From Desulfobacterales bacterium (GTDB lineage Bacteria > Desulfobacterota > Desulfobacteria > Desulfobacterales > JAHEIW01): 35,292 nucleotides of DNA. Shown one piece after another: positions 1-7,984 of the stretch. The notes under the pieces were generated by a model. It searched no databases, had not been told where the DNA came from, and saw only the letters and a list, made by a program, of their open reading frames with translations. The stretch lies in assembly GCA_030145015.1 (NCBI GenBank), contig JAQYWI010000040.1, positions 1 to 35,292 of the forward strand, written 5' to 3'. How positions within the stretch are numbered: position 1 is the stretch's first letter; each line of letters opens with the position of its first letter. The position numbers and the translations under genes were made by a program.

Positions 1-1
1 A

Positions 2-115
2 TCTCTTGGAGGTCGGCTCCCGACCCACGTGCAGAGCAAACATATTCTTCACCCGGACCCAATCGAAACCAGCGCCCTAAATAAACAAGATATTCAAGAA
101 AATGAAACGAACTAA
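2..115 (+). CDS. 3' end of an unidentified gene (partial, enters from left edge)
   Basis: The frame beginning at base 2 is open to a TAA at 113-115, and its last residues start SLGGRLPTHV. A short tail with an LGG motif resembles the C-termini of TolC/CusC-type outer-membrane efflux proteins, which often end near ALGGGW. With a multicopper oxidase 21 bp downstream that would make sense, but 37 codons cannot establish it. The stop-to-start spacing to the oxidase is operon-like. The frame may also simply be non-coding leader. Confidence 0.35.
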   Translation, partial: SLGGRLPTHVQSKHILHPDPIETSALNKQDIQENETN

Positions 116-136
116 CTGAACAAGGAGAAAATACTC

Positions 137-1417
137 ATGCTGACAAGACGCCAAATCCTCATTTCTGCACTGGCCTCGTTTGCCGGGGGCACCCTGCTGG
201 AAAAAGCTGAAGCGGCTTCCCCAAAAAACCAAAAGCACGCGCATACCAAGCCGTCTTCCAAGTATCAAAGCAGGACAGACTACGCACAGGTGCTAACACC
301 AAACGGCAGTACGCTGCCGTATAAAATGAAAAATGGTGTCAAAGAGTTTCACCTGATTGCCGAACCGGTTGAACGTGAGTTTGCGCCTGACATGCAAGTC
401 AAATGCTGGGGTTATAATGGTCAGACGCCCGGGCCTACGATTGAGGCCGTAGAGGGGGACCGGGTTCGCTTTTTCGTCACCAATAAACTGCCCGAGCATA
501 CCAGTATTCACTGGCATGGTATTTTTCTGCCCAACGGCATGGACGGCGTCGGCGGCCTCACCCAACCCCATATCAAACCGGGTGAAACCTATGTTTATGA
601 ATTCACCCTGCGGCAGCACGGAACCTTTATGTATCATCCGCACGCGGATGAAATGGTTCAATTAGCCGTGGGGATGATGGGGTTTTTCATCATACACCCC
701 CAAAAGGCAGAGAGTCCGGGAATTGATCGAGATTTTGCCATTATGTTGCACGAATGGGCGATTCATCCGGGCACCTATCGTCCGGATCCAGCGATTATGA
801 ACGATTTCAATATCTTCAGTTTCAACAGTAAAGTGTTTCCCGCCATCGACCATCTCGTGGTAAAAACCGGAGATCGGGTGCGCATCCGGATTGCCAATCT
901 CAGCATGGACGAACACCCTATCCACATCCACGGGCATGCGTTTCGAGTTACAGCTACCGATGGGGGCAAAATCCCCAGGGCCGGACATTGGCCGGAGACG
1001 ACCGTGCTGGTACCGGTTGGTTCAACCCGTGACGTTGAATTCATTGCAGATGCGCCGGGAGACTGGGCGCTTCATTGTCACAAATCCCATCATACGATGA
1101 ACCCGATGGGGCATGCTATTCCCAATGCACTCGGCGTAAGTCAGAAGGGGCTGGAGGAGAAAATTCGTGAAATGATCCCAGGTTATATGGCCATGGGTGA
1201 GAGCGGTATGGCCGAGCATGCCGATCATGTGAAGCACATGCCGGGCCCCAGGAATACGTTACCGATGATGATGGGTAAGGGCCCGTTCGGCAATATTGAA
1301 ATGGGCGGAATGTTTACAGTCGTCAAAGTCAGGGATCACCTGAAATCATATGATGAAGATCCCGGTTGGTATAAGCATCCGGAGGGAACCATAGCTTACC
1401 GCTTGGACAAGGCCTGA
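137..1417 (+). CDS. Periplasmic multicopper oxidase (Tat-type leader)
   Basis: 426 aa. The leader begins MLTRRQILISALA, a twin-Arg (RR) start with a hydrophobic core, suggesting Tat export of a folded copper enzyme. All four copper-binding motifs are present: HWHG near residue 125, HPH near 167, the HPIHIHGH block near 259, and HCHxxxHxxxxM near 313. Together they give a type-1 site with Met ligand plus the trinuclear cluster. The protein is shorter than most three-domain oxidases (about 450-550 aa), so the middle domain must be reduced. The final 100 residues are Met/His-rich (several MG, MMM and HM clusters), as in copper-tolerance oxidases such as CueO/CopA-type proteins. A good ribosome site (AAGGAG) lies 9 bp before ATG. 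The likely role is oxidising Cu(I) or another periplasmic substrate, though a strict anaerobe would need an oxidant other than O2 or only occasional O2 exposure. Confidence 0.9.
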   Translation: MLTRRQILISALASFAGGTLLEKAEAASPKNQKHAHTKPSSKYQSRTDYAQVLTPNGSTLPYKMKNGVKEFHLIAEPVEREFAPDMQVKCWGYNGQTPGPTIEAVEGDRVRFFVTNKLPEHTSIHWHGIFLPNGMDGVGGLTQPHIKPGETYVYEFTLRQHGTFMYHPHADEMVQLAVGMMGFFIIHPQKAESPGIDRDFAIMLHEWAIHPGTYRPDPAIMNDFNIFSFNSKVFPAIDHLVVKTGDRVRIRIANLSMDEHPIHIHGHAFRVTATDGGKIPRAGHWPETTVLVPVGSTRDVEFIADAPGDWALHCHKSHHTMNPMGHAIPNALGVSQKGLEEKIREMIPGYMAMGESGMAEHADHVKHMPGPRNTLPMMMGKGPFGNIEMGGMFTVVKVRDHLKSYDEDPGWYKHPEGTIAYRLDKA

Positions 1418-1465
1418 TTTCTAACGCTTAACAAAATTAAGAAAACAGCCGAGTTTCTTATGCCC

Positions 1466-1584
1466 TAATTGAGCGAAAGTCGAGGTTGCCCCAGCTTCAA
1501 GGCGTCCAAGGGCGAAGCTGTAGTGTTCTACCGCGAGTCCTTGGCAACGCAAAAGATGGGGTGACATCGGCTTTCGCTCAATTA
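1466..1584. repeat. Family C palindromic element (MITE-like, 119 bp)
   Basis: Terminal inverted repeats at 1466-1492 and 1558-1584 match at 23 of 27 positions and begin TAATTGAGCGAAAG. Inside are further small palindromes: CAGCTTC/GAAGCTG, CCAAGG/CCTTGG and GTAG-TGTT-CTAC. The element sits between the convergent oxidase and response-regulator genes, and its right end is 3 bp from the regulator's stop codon (1588-1590). It carries no ORF and only one copy is seen here. It may act as a bidirectional transcript end. Confidence 0.75.
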
Positions 1585-1587
1585 AGG

Positions 1588-2946
1588 TTAATTGTTGATG
1601 CCGTACTCTTTAAGTTTTAACTGCAGCGTCCTGCGGCTGATGCCCAGGATTTTAGCTGCGTGCGTGCGGTTGCCTTCGGTTTCTTCCAGCGTTCGGAGAA
1701 TCATGTCCTTTTCAACATCCTTGAGTGTTCTTCCAGGGCTTAAATTAACATAGGTTGCTTTAACTTCCGGATCAAGCTGCTGCAGAATTTCTGGAAATTC
1801 GGCCGGCGTAATCATTTCGCCGCGTGCCATAATCACAGCTCTTTCCACCACGTTTTCAATCTCCCTGACGTTTCCGGGCCATTCATACCGCATGAGCAAA
1901 TCTATTGCTCGAGGCGTAAACCCTTTGAGGATTCGTTTATTTCTTTCAGCATATCGTTTGAGAAAAAAACCAGTCAAAAGAGAAATGTCTTCACGGCGTT
2001 CTCTTATGGGTGGAACTTCCAGGCCCACCACATTAAGACGATAATAAAGATCTTCCCGAAAGCGGCCTGCCTTAATTTCTTCTTCCAAATTCTTATTCGT
2101 GGCGGCGATGACCCGTGTGTCGACCTTAATGGTTTGGGTGCTGCCCAGCGGTTCAAATTCGCGTTCCTGCAGTACCCTTAAAATCTTGGCCTGGGTGGTG
2201 GCTGCCATTTCTGCCACTTCATCCAAAAGAATTGATGACTTGTGCGCCAGTTGAAATCGGCCTTGCTTGCGGGCAACGGCACCGGTAAACGATCCTTTCT
2301 CGTGGCCGAAAAGTTCACTTTCCAACAGTGTTTCGGGTAAAGCGGCACAATTGACCTTTATAAATGGTCGTTCCCGGCGGGGGCTGTTTTGATGGATGGC
2401 GTCGGCGATCAGTTCCTTTCCGGTCCCACTTTCACCAAAAATAAGAACGGTTGCATCTGATGGTGCCACCAGGGCCATTGTCTCAAACAACTTTTTCATC
2501 GCCGGACCGTGACCAATGATATTGGAGAAATCAAAACGGTCATTTAATCTCTCTTTAAGATAGATATTTTCTTTTTCCAGCTGATGAAAGCGCAGGGCTT
2601 TTTGGACCAGGATTTTGAGCTCTTCGATATCAAGGGGTTTTGTTAAATAGTCGTAAGCACCCGCTTTAAGAGCGTCCACGGCAGTGTCCACAGATGCATA
2701 AGCTGTCATGATGATAATGGGTATCCCAGGGCTGATCTCCTTAATTCGGTTGAGGGCTTCGATGCCCCCCACTTTGCGCATGCGGATATCCAGGAGGATG
2801 AGATCGAAAAATCCATTTTCGACCGCATCAATAGCTACCTGACCATCATCAGCTTGTTTAATCTCATAGCCCTCATCGGATAGTACAGCTTCAATCATTT
2901 TACGATGAGAGGCTTCATCGTCTACGACTAGAAGTTTTGGTTTCAT
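1588..2946 (-). CDS. Sigma-54-dependent response regulator (NtrC/ZraR type)
   Basis: 452 aa from the ATG at 2946. An in-frame GTG 27 bp upstream would add nine residues that precede the canonical receiver start ([11 protein letters not shown]), so I reject it. The receiver spans about 1-120 with phospho-acceptor D53 and the conserved KP near 103-104. The AAA+ domain has Walker A GESGTGKE (171-178) and the sigma-54-contacting loop as GSFTGA (218-223), a tolerated variant of GAFTGA. The C-terminus has a Fis-type helix-turn-helix ([14 protein letters not shown]). It activates RNA polymerase-sigma54 by ATP hydrolysis from remote enhancers. The kinase gene lies directly upstream on the same strand, separated by a repeat element. 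It is the obvious candidate reader of the TGGATA-N5-TATCCA sites in this window, though that link is inferred. Confidence 0.95.
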   Translation of the reverse strand: MKPKLLVVDDEASHRKMIEAVLSDEGYEIKQADDGQVAIDAVENGFFDLILLDIRMRKVGGIEALNRIKEISPGIPIIIMTAYASVDTAVDALKAGAYDYLTKPLDIEELKILVQKALRFHQLEKENIYLKERLNDRFDFSNIIGHGPAMKKLFETMALVAPSDATVLIFGESGTGKELIADAIHQNSPRRERPFIKVNCAALPETLLESELFGHEKGSFTGAVARKQGRFQLAHKSSILLDEVAEMAATTQAKILRVLQEREFEPLGSTQTIKVDTRVIAATNKNLEEEIKAGRFREDLYYRLNVVGLEVPPIRERREDISLLTGFFLKRYAERNKRILKGFTPRAIDLLMRYEWPGNVREIENVVERAVIMARGEMITPAEFPEILQQLDPEVKATYVNLSPGRTLKDVEKDMILRTLEETEGNRTHAAKILGISRRTLQLKLKEYGINN

Positions 2947-2995
2947 TGTACAACCCCAAAAAATTGAATTCACGCACTTTTAGGCTGTTCGCCTG

Positions 2996-3192
2996 GAACC
3001 TATCTCAAAAATAGTAGATCACGCTCAAGAGACCCGCTAGATAGCGGGACTTCGCATCTGATCTTTTTAAGGTAACGTGCTCAGCAAGGCACCGGCCGAC
3101 GAAAAAGCGCAGCATACACGATAGTATGTGAACATTTTGAGGAGGTCGGTAACGCAGCTATTGAGCGTTAGATGCATTTTTGAGATAGGTTC
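2996..3192. repeat. Family A structured repeat, copy 1 (197 bp)
   Basis: Perfect 17-bp terminal inverted repeats, GAACCTATCTCAAAAAT, occur at 2996-3012 and 3176-3192. Internal stems include AGATCA/TGATCT, CCGC/GCGG, TAACGTGCTCA/TGAGCGTTA, CCGAC/GTCGG and GCATAC/GTATGT. It lies between the kinase stop (3203-3205) and the regulator start, so it would be part of their shared transcript. A second copy with the same layout but largely different stem sequence is at 15685-15874. No coding capacity is visible. Confidence 0.85.
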
Positions 3193-3202
3193 TGGTAAAC
3201 AT

Positions 3203-4948
3203 CTAGCTATCCATTCCATAATTTTGTACTGGAATGCTGATCGTAAATCTGCATCCATGAAGCTTTCCGTTCGGTGGACTCTCCAAGCTTATATCACCGT
3301 TGTGATTTTCTATAATTTTATGAACGATGGCTAAACCCAAGCCGGTGCCCTGTTCACGCGTTGTAAAAAACGGGTCAAAAACTTTTCCCTTTTCATCCGG
3401 AGGGATGCCCGGTCCATCATCTTCTACCCAAATTTTTAAGCAAGAATCAGACGGGTTTATTTCTGCTCCCACCGTAATTTGCCCCCCGGTTTCGATCGTT
3501 TGCAACGAATTGAGTAAAAGATTCAGAACCGCCTGGGTCATCCGGTCGGCATCAAGCGGAATTTTACTTAGATCGTTTACGTCCATTTGGATGTTGGCGT
3601 TCAGCGCCTGGGCATCCGCCTGCACCAATCGAACGGTATGCTCCAACAGCTCTGTCAAATCCGTCGGAATTAAATCGGCTTTCATAGGACGGGCAAAGGT
3701 GAGCAAATCAGTTACCACCGAATTGATCCGGTCAACTTCCGAAACCATCGTCTCGGTATATTCCTTCTCTTTAGGTCTGTCTTTGAGAGCATGTCGCAAA
3801 TACTGCGCAAATCCGCGAATAGAACTTAACGGATTTCTGATCTCATGGGCGACACCGGCTGCCAGTTCACCAATGGCTGCCAGTTTCTCTGAGCGTCTGA
3901 CTTTTTCTTCCAATTGTTTGATCTCTCTCATGTCCCGCAGTATTATGACGGCTCCCTGGCAGCTGCTGCCTTCACCCATTATCGGTGTAATACTCAAGGC
4001 CAGCGGAACAATTTCGCCGGATTTATTCCGATAGTTGATTTCTCTGTCTAACAGGGATGTGCAATGATTTAATGTTTCAACAATACCGGTTTTTTTAAAG
4101 TCAATGACCTCATTAAAATCCATTCCCCGAACTTCAGATTCCTTTAAACCGAGCATCTCTAAAGCTAAAATATTGTACGAAACAACTTTGCCGTGGATGT
4201 CGACACTGAGCAGGCCGTTGGCCATGCTGGCAACTACCTGTCGGGTGTAATCCTGAGTTTGTTTCAATGTCCTATTTACAAGGTAGTAATTTTGAATAAC
4301 AAAAATAAAAAAAAGTGCGCCTGAACCCAGCACTAAAATTATGCCGGCCATAATTAAAGCGTGCTCAATATCCGCGTGGCGAGCATCTTCGATTGCTGCC
4401 ATTCTCATACCGACCACGATGATATCACCGCGGTGCGTGTGCTGTTCCATTGACTGTCCTTGCTTTGTTACGTTATCTCCAGTATTTACTAAAGATGGAT
4501 TATACATGGGTGAAAAATATTTGGCGATCTCATAAATACGATCGCTTTCAGGCAATTTTATGATCCGTGTTAAAATTTGATCCTTATCGCCTAAATCGGG
4601 TTTCCAGGGAGCATTTTTACTCTTTTGGGATGGATCCGAATGATGTGCAATAAGCCCTTGTGCATCAATCAGATACACATGGGCAATTTCATCGTCTTTG
4701 GCCGTCTCTTCCATCAGTTTTCCTAAGGAGATTTCCTGCCATATTAATGATCTCATCCCCGTACGAGCGCTGGCTTCAATTGATTTCAACAGCGTTATTC
4801 CCTGACGGTAAAGAAAGTGTAAAGCCATGGATTTTTCACGATCCAGGTTGCGGTAGGTAGAAATACTGATTAAAACAAGCAGGAGAACAACAATAGCTAC
4901 AATTGATAATGCAGGTAAATAAAGCTTTTTAAAATTTAGAATTTTCAT
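3203..4948 (-). CDS. Membrane sensor histidine kinase (ZraS/HydH-like)
   Basis: 581 aa from the ATG at 4948. The frame extends to a TTG at 5008, but the first hydrophobic segment (about 10-30) follows naturally from the ATG. A periplasmic sensor region (about 31-195) contains a His-rich stretch (EQHTHRGD near 169). TM2 is about 198-220, a PAS domain about 235-345, the HisKA domain has the H box AAGVAHEIRNPLSS with H368, and the catalytic domain has N480, DDGPGIP near 510 and GTGLGLAI near 535. It autophosphorylates and passes the phosphate to the adjacent regulator. The H-box and overall layout are like ZraS, a Zn/Pb sensor, but the metal sensed here cannot be read from sequence; copper is suggested by the neighbours. 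Confidence 0.93.
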   Translation of the reverse strand: MKILNFKKLYLPALSIVAIVVLLLVLISISTYRNLDREKSMALHFLYRQGITLLKSIEASARTGMRSLIWQEISLGKLMEETAKDDEIAHVYLIDAQGLIAHHSDPSQKSKNAPWKPDLGDKDQILTRIIKLPESDRIYEIAKYFSPMYNPSLVNTGDNVTKQGQSMEQHTHRGDIIVVGMRMAAIEDARHADIEHALIMAGIILVLGSGALFFIFVIQNYYLVNRTLKQTQDYTRQVVASMANGLLSVDIHGKVVSYNILALEMLGLKESEVRGMDFNEVIDFKKTGIVETLNHCTSLLDREINYRNKSGEIVPLALSITPIMGEGSSCQGAVIILRDMREIKQLEEKVRRSEKLAAIGELAAGVAHEIRNPLSSIRGFAQYLRHALKDRPKEKEYTETMVSEVDRINSVVTDLLTFARPMKADLIPTDLTELLEHTVRLVQADAQALNANIQMDVNDLSKIPLDADRMTQAVLNLLLNSLQTIETGGQITVGAEINPSDSCLKIWVEDDGPGIPPDEKGKVFDPFFTTREQGTGLGLAIVHKIIENHNGDISLESPPNGKLHGCRFTISIPVQNYGMDS

Positions 4949-5196
4949 GAGATTATTAATTGAATAGCCAGCTTCATAGAATTTATATGATAATTCAATA
5001 TGTTGCAAGTCTTTTTAGTCGTCTCCTCTACGGGGCATCTATGCGTTTGCATTTATTTGTAGCAGATGTCAGAATCACCTGCGATGCGTAATAATTGCAC
5101 ACTCAATGATAAATAGTGGCTATAAACTGCACGCTTTGGCCGAATACCTATATTGATATTTAAATTATTCATAATTAAATCAATAGTCTGAAATTA

Positions 5197-5212
5197 TGGC
5201 ACCCTATTTGCT
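5197..5212 (+). promoter_or_regulatory. Sigma-54 (-24/-12) promoter candidate for the ECF operon
   Basis: TGGCACCCTATTTGCT matches the TGGCAY-N5-TTGCW consensus, with GG and GC in the correct spacing. It would start transcription near 5224, leaving a leader of about 130 nt before the ECF sigma gene at 5352. No enhancer palindrome of the kind found at the other sites is nearby, so its activator is unclear. Confidence 0.6.
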
Positions 5213-5314
5213 CAATACCTTATAAATCCAATTATTGCAAAATCAAAACCAAACTCAGCATATTGCTAATTTAACGAATTTTAAAGGAGCCGATTAAAAT
5301 TTTTGGGGCGGCAT

Positions 5315-5343
5315 TGTAACCTTTTCATCATCAAATCGTTATA
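5315..5343 (+). promoter_or_regulatory. ECF-type autoregulatory promoter candidate
   Basis: TGTAACC (5315-5321) resembles the AAC-containing -35 element of ECF-dependent promoters. It is followed after 15 bp by CGTTATA (5337-5343), a plausible -10. Its position directly before the ECF gene fits the usual autoregulation of such operons. The leader to the ATG at 5352 would be nearly absent, which weakens the case. Confidence 0.4.
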
Positions 5344-5351
5344 TAGACAAA

Positions 5352-5831
5352 ATGGAAAAGCTCGGATCGTTCTACAGGGATAATAAAAGAACGCTGTTTG
5401 CGTACCTAATGCGTATGACGGGAGACTATTACCTGGCCGGTGACATCATGCAGGAAAGCTTTACCCGCTATCTTGAGCGCTATGAGGGCCAAGCGCCGAA
5501 TGCGTCTCTTTTGTTTACGATAGCGCGCAATGCACTTTTTGACCATTCCCGGAACCGGAAACGCAACGTCCACCTGTCGGAAGATCCCATCGACGGCTCC
5601 GGGAGCCAGGAATATGACCTTATGATTAAACAGGAGTATCGTCAGGTGATTGCCGGCATGCAAACGCTTGAAAAAAATGAAAGAGATATTCTGGCGCTGG
5701 CGATCAGCGACGGTCTTTCATATCGGGATATTGCCGCTATCGTCGATATCAGCGTTGAAAATGTGAAAGTCAAGGTTCACCGGACCCGCCTGAAGCTAAA
5801 AAAAATCCTCCAAAGGGGAGATGAATCATGA
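5352..5831 (+). CDS. ECF-family RNA polymerase sigma factor
   Basis: 159 aa. Region 2 (about 10-75) contains the typical helix around GDIMQESFTRYLERY, and region 4 (about 105-155) contains the helix-turn-helix LSYRDIAAIVDISVENVKVK. Region 3 is absent, as in the ECF group. The stop overlaps the next start as ATGA (5828-5831), implying translational coupling to the adjacent membrane protein, which is the usual arrangement for a sigma/anti-sigma pair. Targets probably include its own operon and perhaps the exported Gly-rich protein at 6758. It sits downstream of a sigma-54-type promoter, so it may be a second tier below the enhancer-driven regulon. Confidence 0.92.
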   Translation: MEKLGSFYRDNKRTLFAYLMRMTGDYYLAGDIMQESFTRYLERYEGQAPNASLLFTIARNALFDHSRNRKRNVHLSEDPIDGSGSQEYDLMIKQEYRQVIAGMQTLEKNERDILALAISDGLSYRDIAAIVDISVENVKVKVHRTRLKLKKILQRGDES

Positions 5832-6382
5832 ATTATTTGATCAGCAAGTTTATTGATAATGAATTGGATCTTGATGACAAGATCGAATTCGTTGATCGTG
5901 TTCATGAAGACAGGATCTTTAAAGATGAGTCCATCGAGCTTTTAGGGATGGAAAAAATCATCCGCGCCGATGTGGTCGATCGCATCCCACCCCTTAATGT
6001 GAAAATAAAGAAAAAGCGGTTTTCTTTTGGTTTACGCCCCCTGGGTCTTTTGGTTTCTACCGCTGCTGCTGCGCTCGTACTCTTTTTCATCCTTTCGCAT
6101 CCGCAGCAAAACCCGGCTACCTCACATAGATTTGTCATCTATCGGCCGGATGTGACCCAGGCAGAGATTGCAGGGACCTTTACCGGCTGGCAGCGGATTC
6201 CGATGAACCGAATCGGATCCAGCGGATATTGGGATATCACCGTAAACCTCCCATCTGGTGAGCATCGATTCACTTATATTCTTGATGGTGAAAAAAGATT
6301 TGCGGACCCAACCGTTCCGGCCCGAGAACTCGATGATTTCGGCGGCCGAAATTCAATTATTTCAGTGGAGTCAAAAACATGA
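5828..6382 (+). CDS. Membrane anti-sigma factor with periplasmic CBM48-like domain
   Basis: 184 aa. The cytoplasmic N-terminus (about 1-65) is acidic and helical, as in short anti-sigma domains, but lacks the zinc HxxxCxxC motif. One TM segment follows at about 70-90 (LGLLVSTAAAALVLFFIL). The periplasmic C-terminus (about 98-180) has the features of the AMPK/CBM48 glycogen-binding E-set fold: a VTQAEIAGTFTGW strand-turn, a GYWDITVNLPSGEHRFTYI strand pair and an ending around DDFGGRNSII. I infer that it holds the ECF factor inactive and senses an envelope signal through the E-set domain. It overlaps both neighbours by four bases, so the three genes are translationally coupled. Confidence 0.8.
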   Translation: MNYLISKFIDNELDLDDKIEFVDRVHEDRIFKDESIELLGMEKIIRADVVDRIPPLNVKIKKKRFSFGLRPLGLLVSTAAAALVLFFILSHPQQNPATSHRFVIYRPDVTQAEIAGTFTGWQRIPMNRIGSSGYWDITVNLPSGEHRFTYILDGEKRFADPTVPARELDDFGGRNSIISVESKT

Positions 6383-6705
6383 AACGATACCTTGTGGTCT
6401 TGCTGATTTCTGTGTTGGTCTTCTCCGGGTGTGCAAGCCATTATTACCAGAAAAATAATGATACGGTGAGCATCTTTCTTAAGAAGCCCGATGCCAGGCG
6501 TGTCTACTTTTTGTCGTCCCTGGATGGCTATAAACCACGCAAAGCCGCTCGAGTAGACAGCAGAACCTGGCAAATCAACACGCCTGCTAAAACCGAGTTT
6601 ACGTATTTTTACAATGTGGATGGGGCTGTCTATCTGCCGGAATGCCGGTTAAAGGAACAGGACGATTTTGGATCCCAGATCTGTATATATATTCCGGGAT
6701 TGTAA
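6379..6705 (+). CDS. Small lipoprotein with E-set (CBM48-like) fold
   Basis: 108 aa. Lipoprotein signal peptide with lipobox FSGC at about 16-19 (acylated C19). The mature part looks like a degenerate version of the previous protein's periplasmic domain: RRVYFLSSLDGYKP corresponds to the QAEIAGTFTGW strand, TEFTYFYNVDG to HRFTYILDG, and both end with a DDFG motif. The pair may have arisen by duplication, and the lipoprotein may be a partner or decoy of the anti-sigma sensor domain. Coupled to it by an ATGA overlap. Confidence 0.72.
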   Translation: MKRYLVVLLISVLVFSGCASHYYQKNNDTVSIFLKKPDARRVYFLSSLDGYKPRKAARVDSRTWQINTPAKTEFTYFYNVDGAVYLPECRLKEQDDFGSQICIYIPGL

Positions 6706-6757
6706 CTTTATGTGTTTGTTAAGTTTATAAAAATATAGATGAAGAAAGGAGTTTAAA

Positions 6758-7618
6758 ATGAAGAAGGTATTTATTATTTGTATGGCGATCTTTTTTTGTG
6801 CCGCCGTAGCATCAGCAGATCCTGTGGAAGAGGGGCTACCCAAAACAGCATCCCCGCAGGTAAAAAACAGCACCAGGCAAATGTTAAACCAGGGTTTCAA
6901 CACTGAAAATATGATGGAAATGACCCGGCAGATGCTGGCAAACAACTTCAGTCAGCAACACGTCCTGGAAGCGCACGCTATCCTCATGAACGCCCGGAAA
7001 CAAGGGCTGCAGACAGAGCCGATTATGAACAAAGCCCATGAGGGCCTGGCCAAACAGGTTCAAGCCAAGGCTGTCATACAGGCAATGGAACAGGTGCGAT
7101 CCCGTCATGCCTTCGCCTCGAAGCAGGCAAGAGCATTTACAAATGACAAAGCCAAAATAAATCAGATGGCTACAGTCCTGGCCGGGGGCATGGCAGCGGG
7201 AATGAATCATGAAGATGCCGATCGCATTATGCAGGCCTTACAGGAAAGAACCCGGAATATGACCAGAGTCCATGCGGAGGATTTGGCCATGCAAACTTTT
7301 ATGACCACGCGGACGATGGCGCGCCTCGGAACGCATTCGCAGGCGGTCGGTGATTCGGTATGCCAGGCACTAGAACAGGGGCACAACGCCCAAGAAATGC
7401 ATAACATGCAGAACACCATGATGGTCAACTCGAGGGATCATGGCTTCAATGCGGGGCAGCATGGTGGCGGTGGCCATGACGGTGGTTCCGGAGGCGGAAT
7501 GGGCGGCCACGACGGTGATTCCGGAGGCGGCATGGGCGGCCATGATGGCGGTGGCGGCGGTGGAATGGGCGGTGGTTCCGGTGATGGCGGCGGCGGAATG
7601 GGTGGTGGTCATATGTAA
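6758..7618 (+). CDS. Exported Gly-rich protein of unknown function
   Basis: 286 aa, with a strong ribosome site (AAAGGAG). Signal peptide about 1-20 ending in ASA. Residues 30-225 are helical, rich in Gln, Met and Ala, with repeated Met-bearing turns. The last 57 residues are a low-complexity tail built of GGGMGGHDG-like units with His, Asp and Met, which could bind metal or form a flexible secreted tail. It is the last gene before a strong terminator and lies 52 bp after the lipoprotein, so it may be co-transcribed or be a target of the ECF factor. I do not recognise the family. Confidence 0.75.
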   Translation: MKKVFIICMAIFFCAAVASADPVEEGLPKTASPQVKNSTRQMLNQGFNTENMMEMTRQMLANNFSQQHVLEAHAILMNARKQGLQTEPIMNKAHEGLAKQVQAKAVIQAMEQVRSRHAFASKQARAFTNDKAKINQMATVLAGGMAAGMNHEDADRIMQALQERTRNMTRVHAEDLAMQTFMTTRTMARLGTHSQAVGDSVCQALEQGHNAQEMHNMQNTMMVNSRDHGFNAGQHGGGGHDGGSGGGMGGHDGDSGGGMGGHDGGGGGGMGGGSGDGGGGMGGGHM

Positions 7619-7631
7619 CTCATTCAAACAA

Positions 7632-7670
7632 ACCGGGGGTCCCACTCAAAGGTACCCCCGGTAAAATTTT
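7632..7670 (+). terminator. Rho-independent terminator after the ECF cluster
   Basis: A 9-bp perfect stem (ACCGGGGGT at 7632-7640 with ACCCCCGGT at 7654-7662) and 13-nt loop are followed by AAAATTTT. It lies 14 bp after the stop of the Gly-rich protein gene. Confidence 0.85.
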
Positions 7671-7771
7671 ATCCGGCCAATATCCCTTGCCACCTGCACA
7701 AGGATTTATGTGCCCCACTTAACATTGATTTAATCAATCCACTTCCAGATTTGCACCCCTTTTTATACTAG

Positions 7772-7788
7772 TGCAAAATTTTTATCCA
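7772..7788. promoter_or_regulatory. Degenerate enhancer half-site, UAS 7772
   Basis: TGCAAA-ATTTT-TATCCA keeps the right half of the TGGATA-N5-TATCCA palindrome. It starts exactly 42 bp (four helical turns) before the perfect copy at 7814, so it may be a weaker co-bound site. Confidence 0.45.
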
Positions 7789-7813
7789 CCTTTGAGCCGT
7801 TCTTCGCAAAGAG

Positions 7814-7830
7814 TGGATATTTCGTATCCA
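7814..7830. promoter_or_regulatory. Enhancer palindrome TGGATA-N5-TATCCA (UAS) before PilZ-like gene
   Basis: A perfect 6+6 inverted repeat with a TTTCG spacer, centred 105 bp upstream of the sigma-54 promoter at 7927. The same palindrome recurs at 22397 and 27351, and with one mismatch at 17045. I infer it is the binding site of the sigma-54 activator encoded at 1588-2946. Confidence 0.75.
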
Positions 7831-7926
7831 GCTTTTGAGACAATTCAGAAACAAAATTGCCCTTGTACAGACTGCCAGATGTAATAAACTTCTTAAATTT
7901 GGTTAGTTAGAAATCCTCTCTGCTAT

Positions 7927-7942
7927 TGGCACCACTCTTGCT
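7927..7942 (+). promoter_or_regulatory. Sigma-54 promoter for the PilZ-like operon
   Basis: TGGCACCACTCTTGCT carries the -24 GG and -12 GC elements at consensus spacing. Transcription would start near 7954, about 30 nt before the ATG at 7985, which has a good ribosome site (AGGAGAG). Confidence 0.82.
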
Positions 7943-7984
7943 ATAAATAATCCGTATTAATTAAAGCGGATAGGAGAGATCGAA

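Larger units (their letters stand above)
4949..5351. other. 403-bp AT-rich intergenic region with two candidate promoters
   Basis: Lies between the divergent kinase and ECF sigma genes. I find no gene in it. On the plus strand it holds a sigma-54-type promoter (5197-5212) and an ECF-type promoter (5315-5343), listed separately. No TGGATA-N5-TATCCA palindrome is present, and I see no clear promoter for the kinase. Confidence 0.6.

Noticed and set aside
11..25. Hairpin GGTCGG-CTC-CCGACC as a terminator
   Set aside because: No T-tract follows, and it is probably inside the tail of the upstream gene.
7370..7645. Ala/Thr/His-rich antisense frame opposite the Gly-rich tail
   Set aside because: It arises from GGC/GGT repeats read on the other strand, with no start region or domain.
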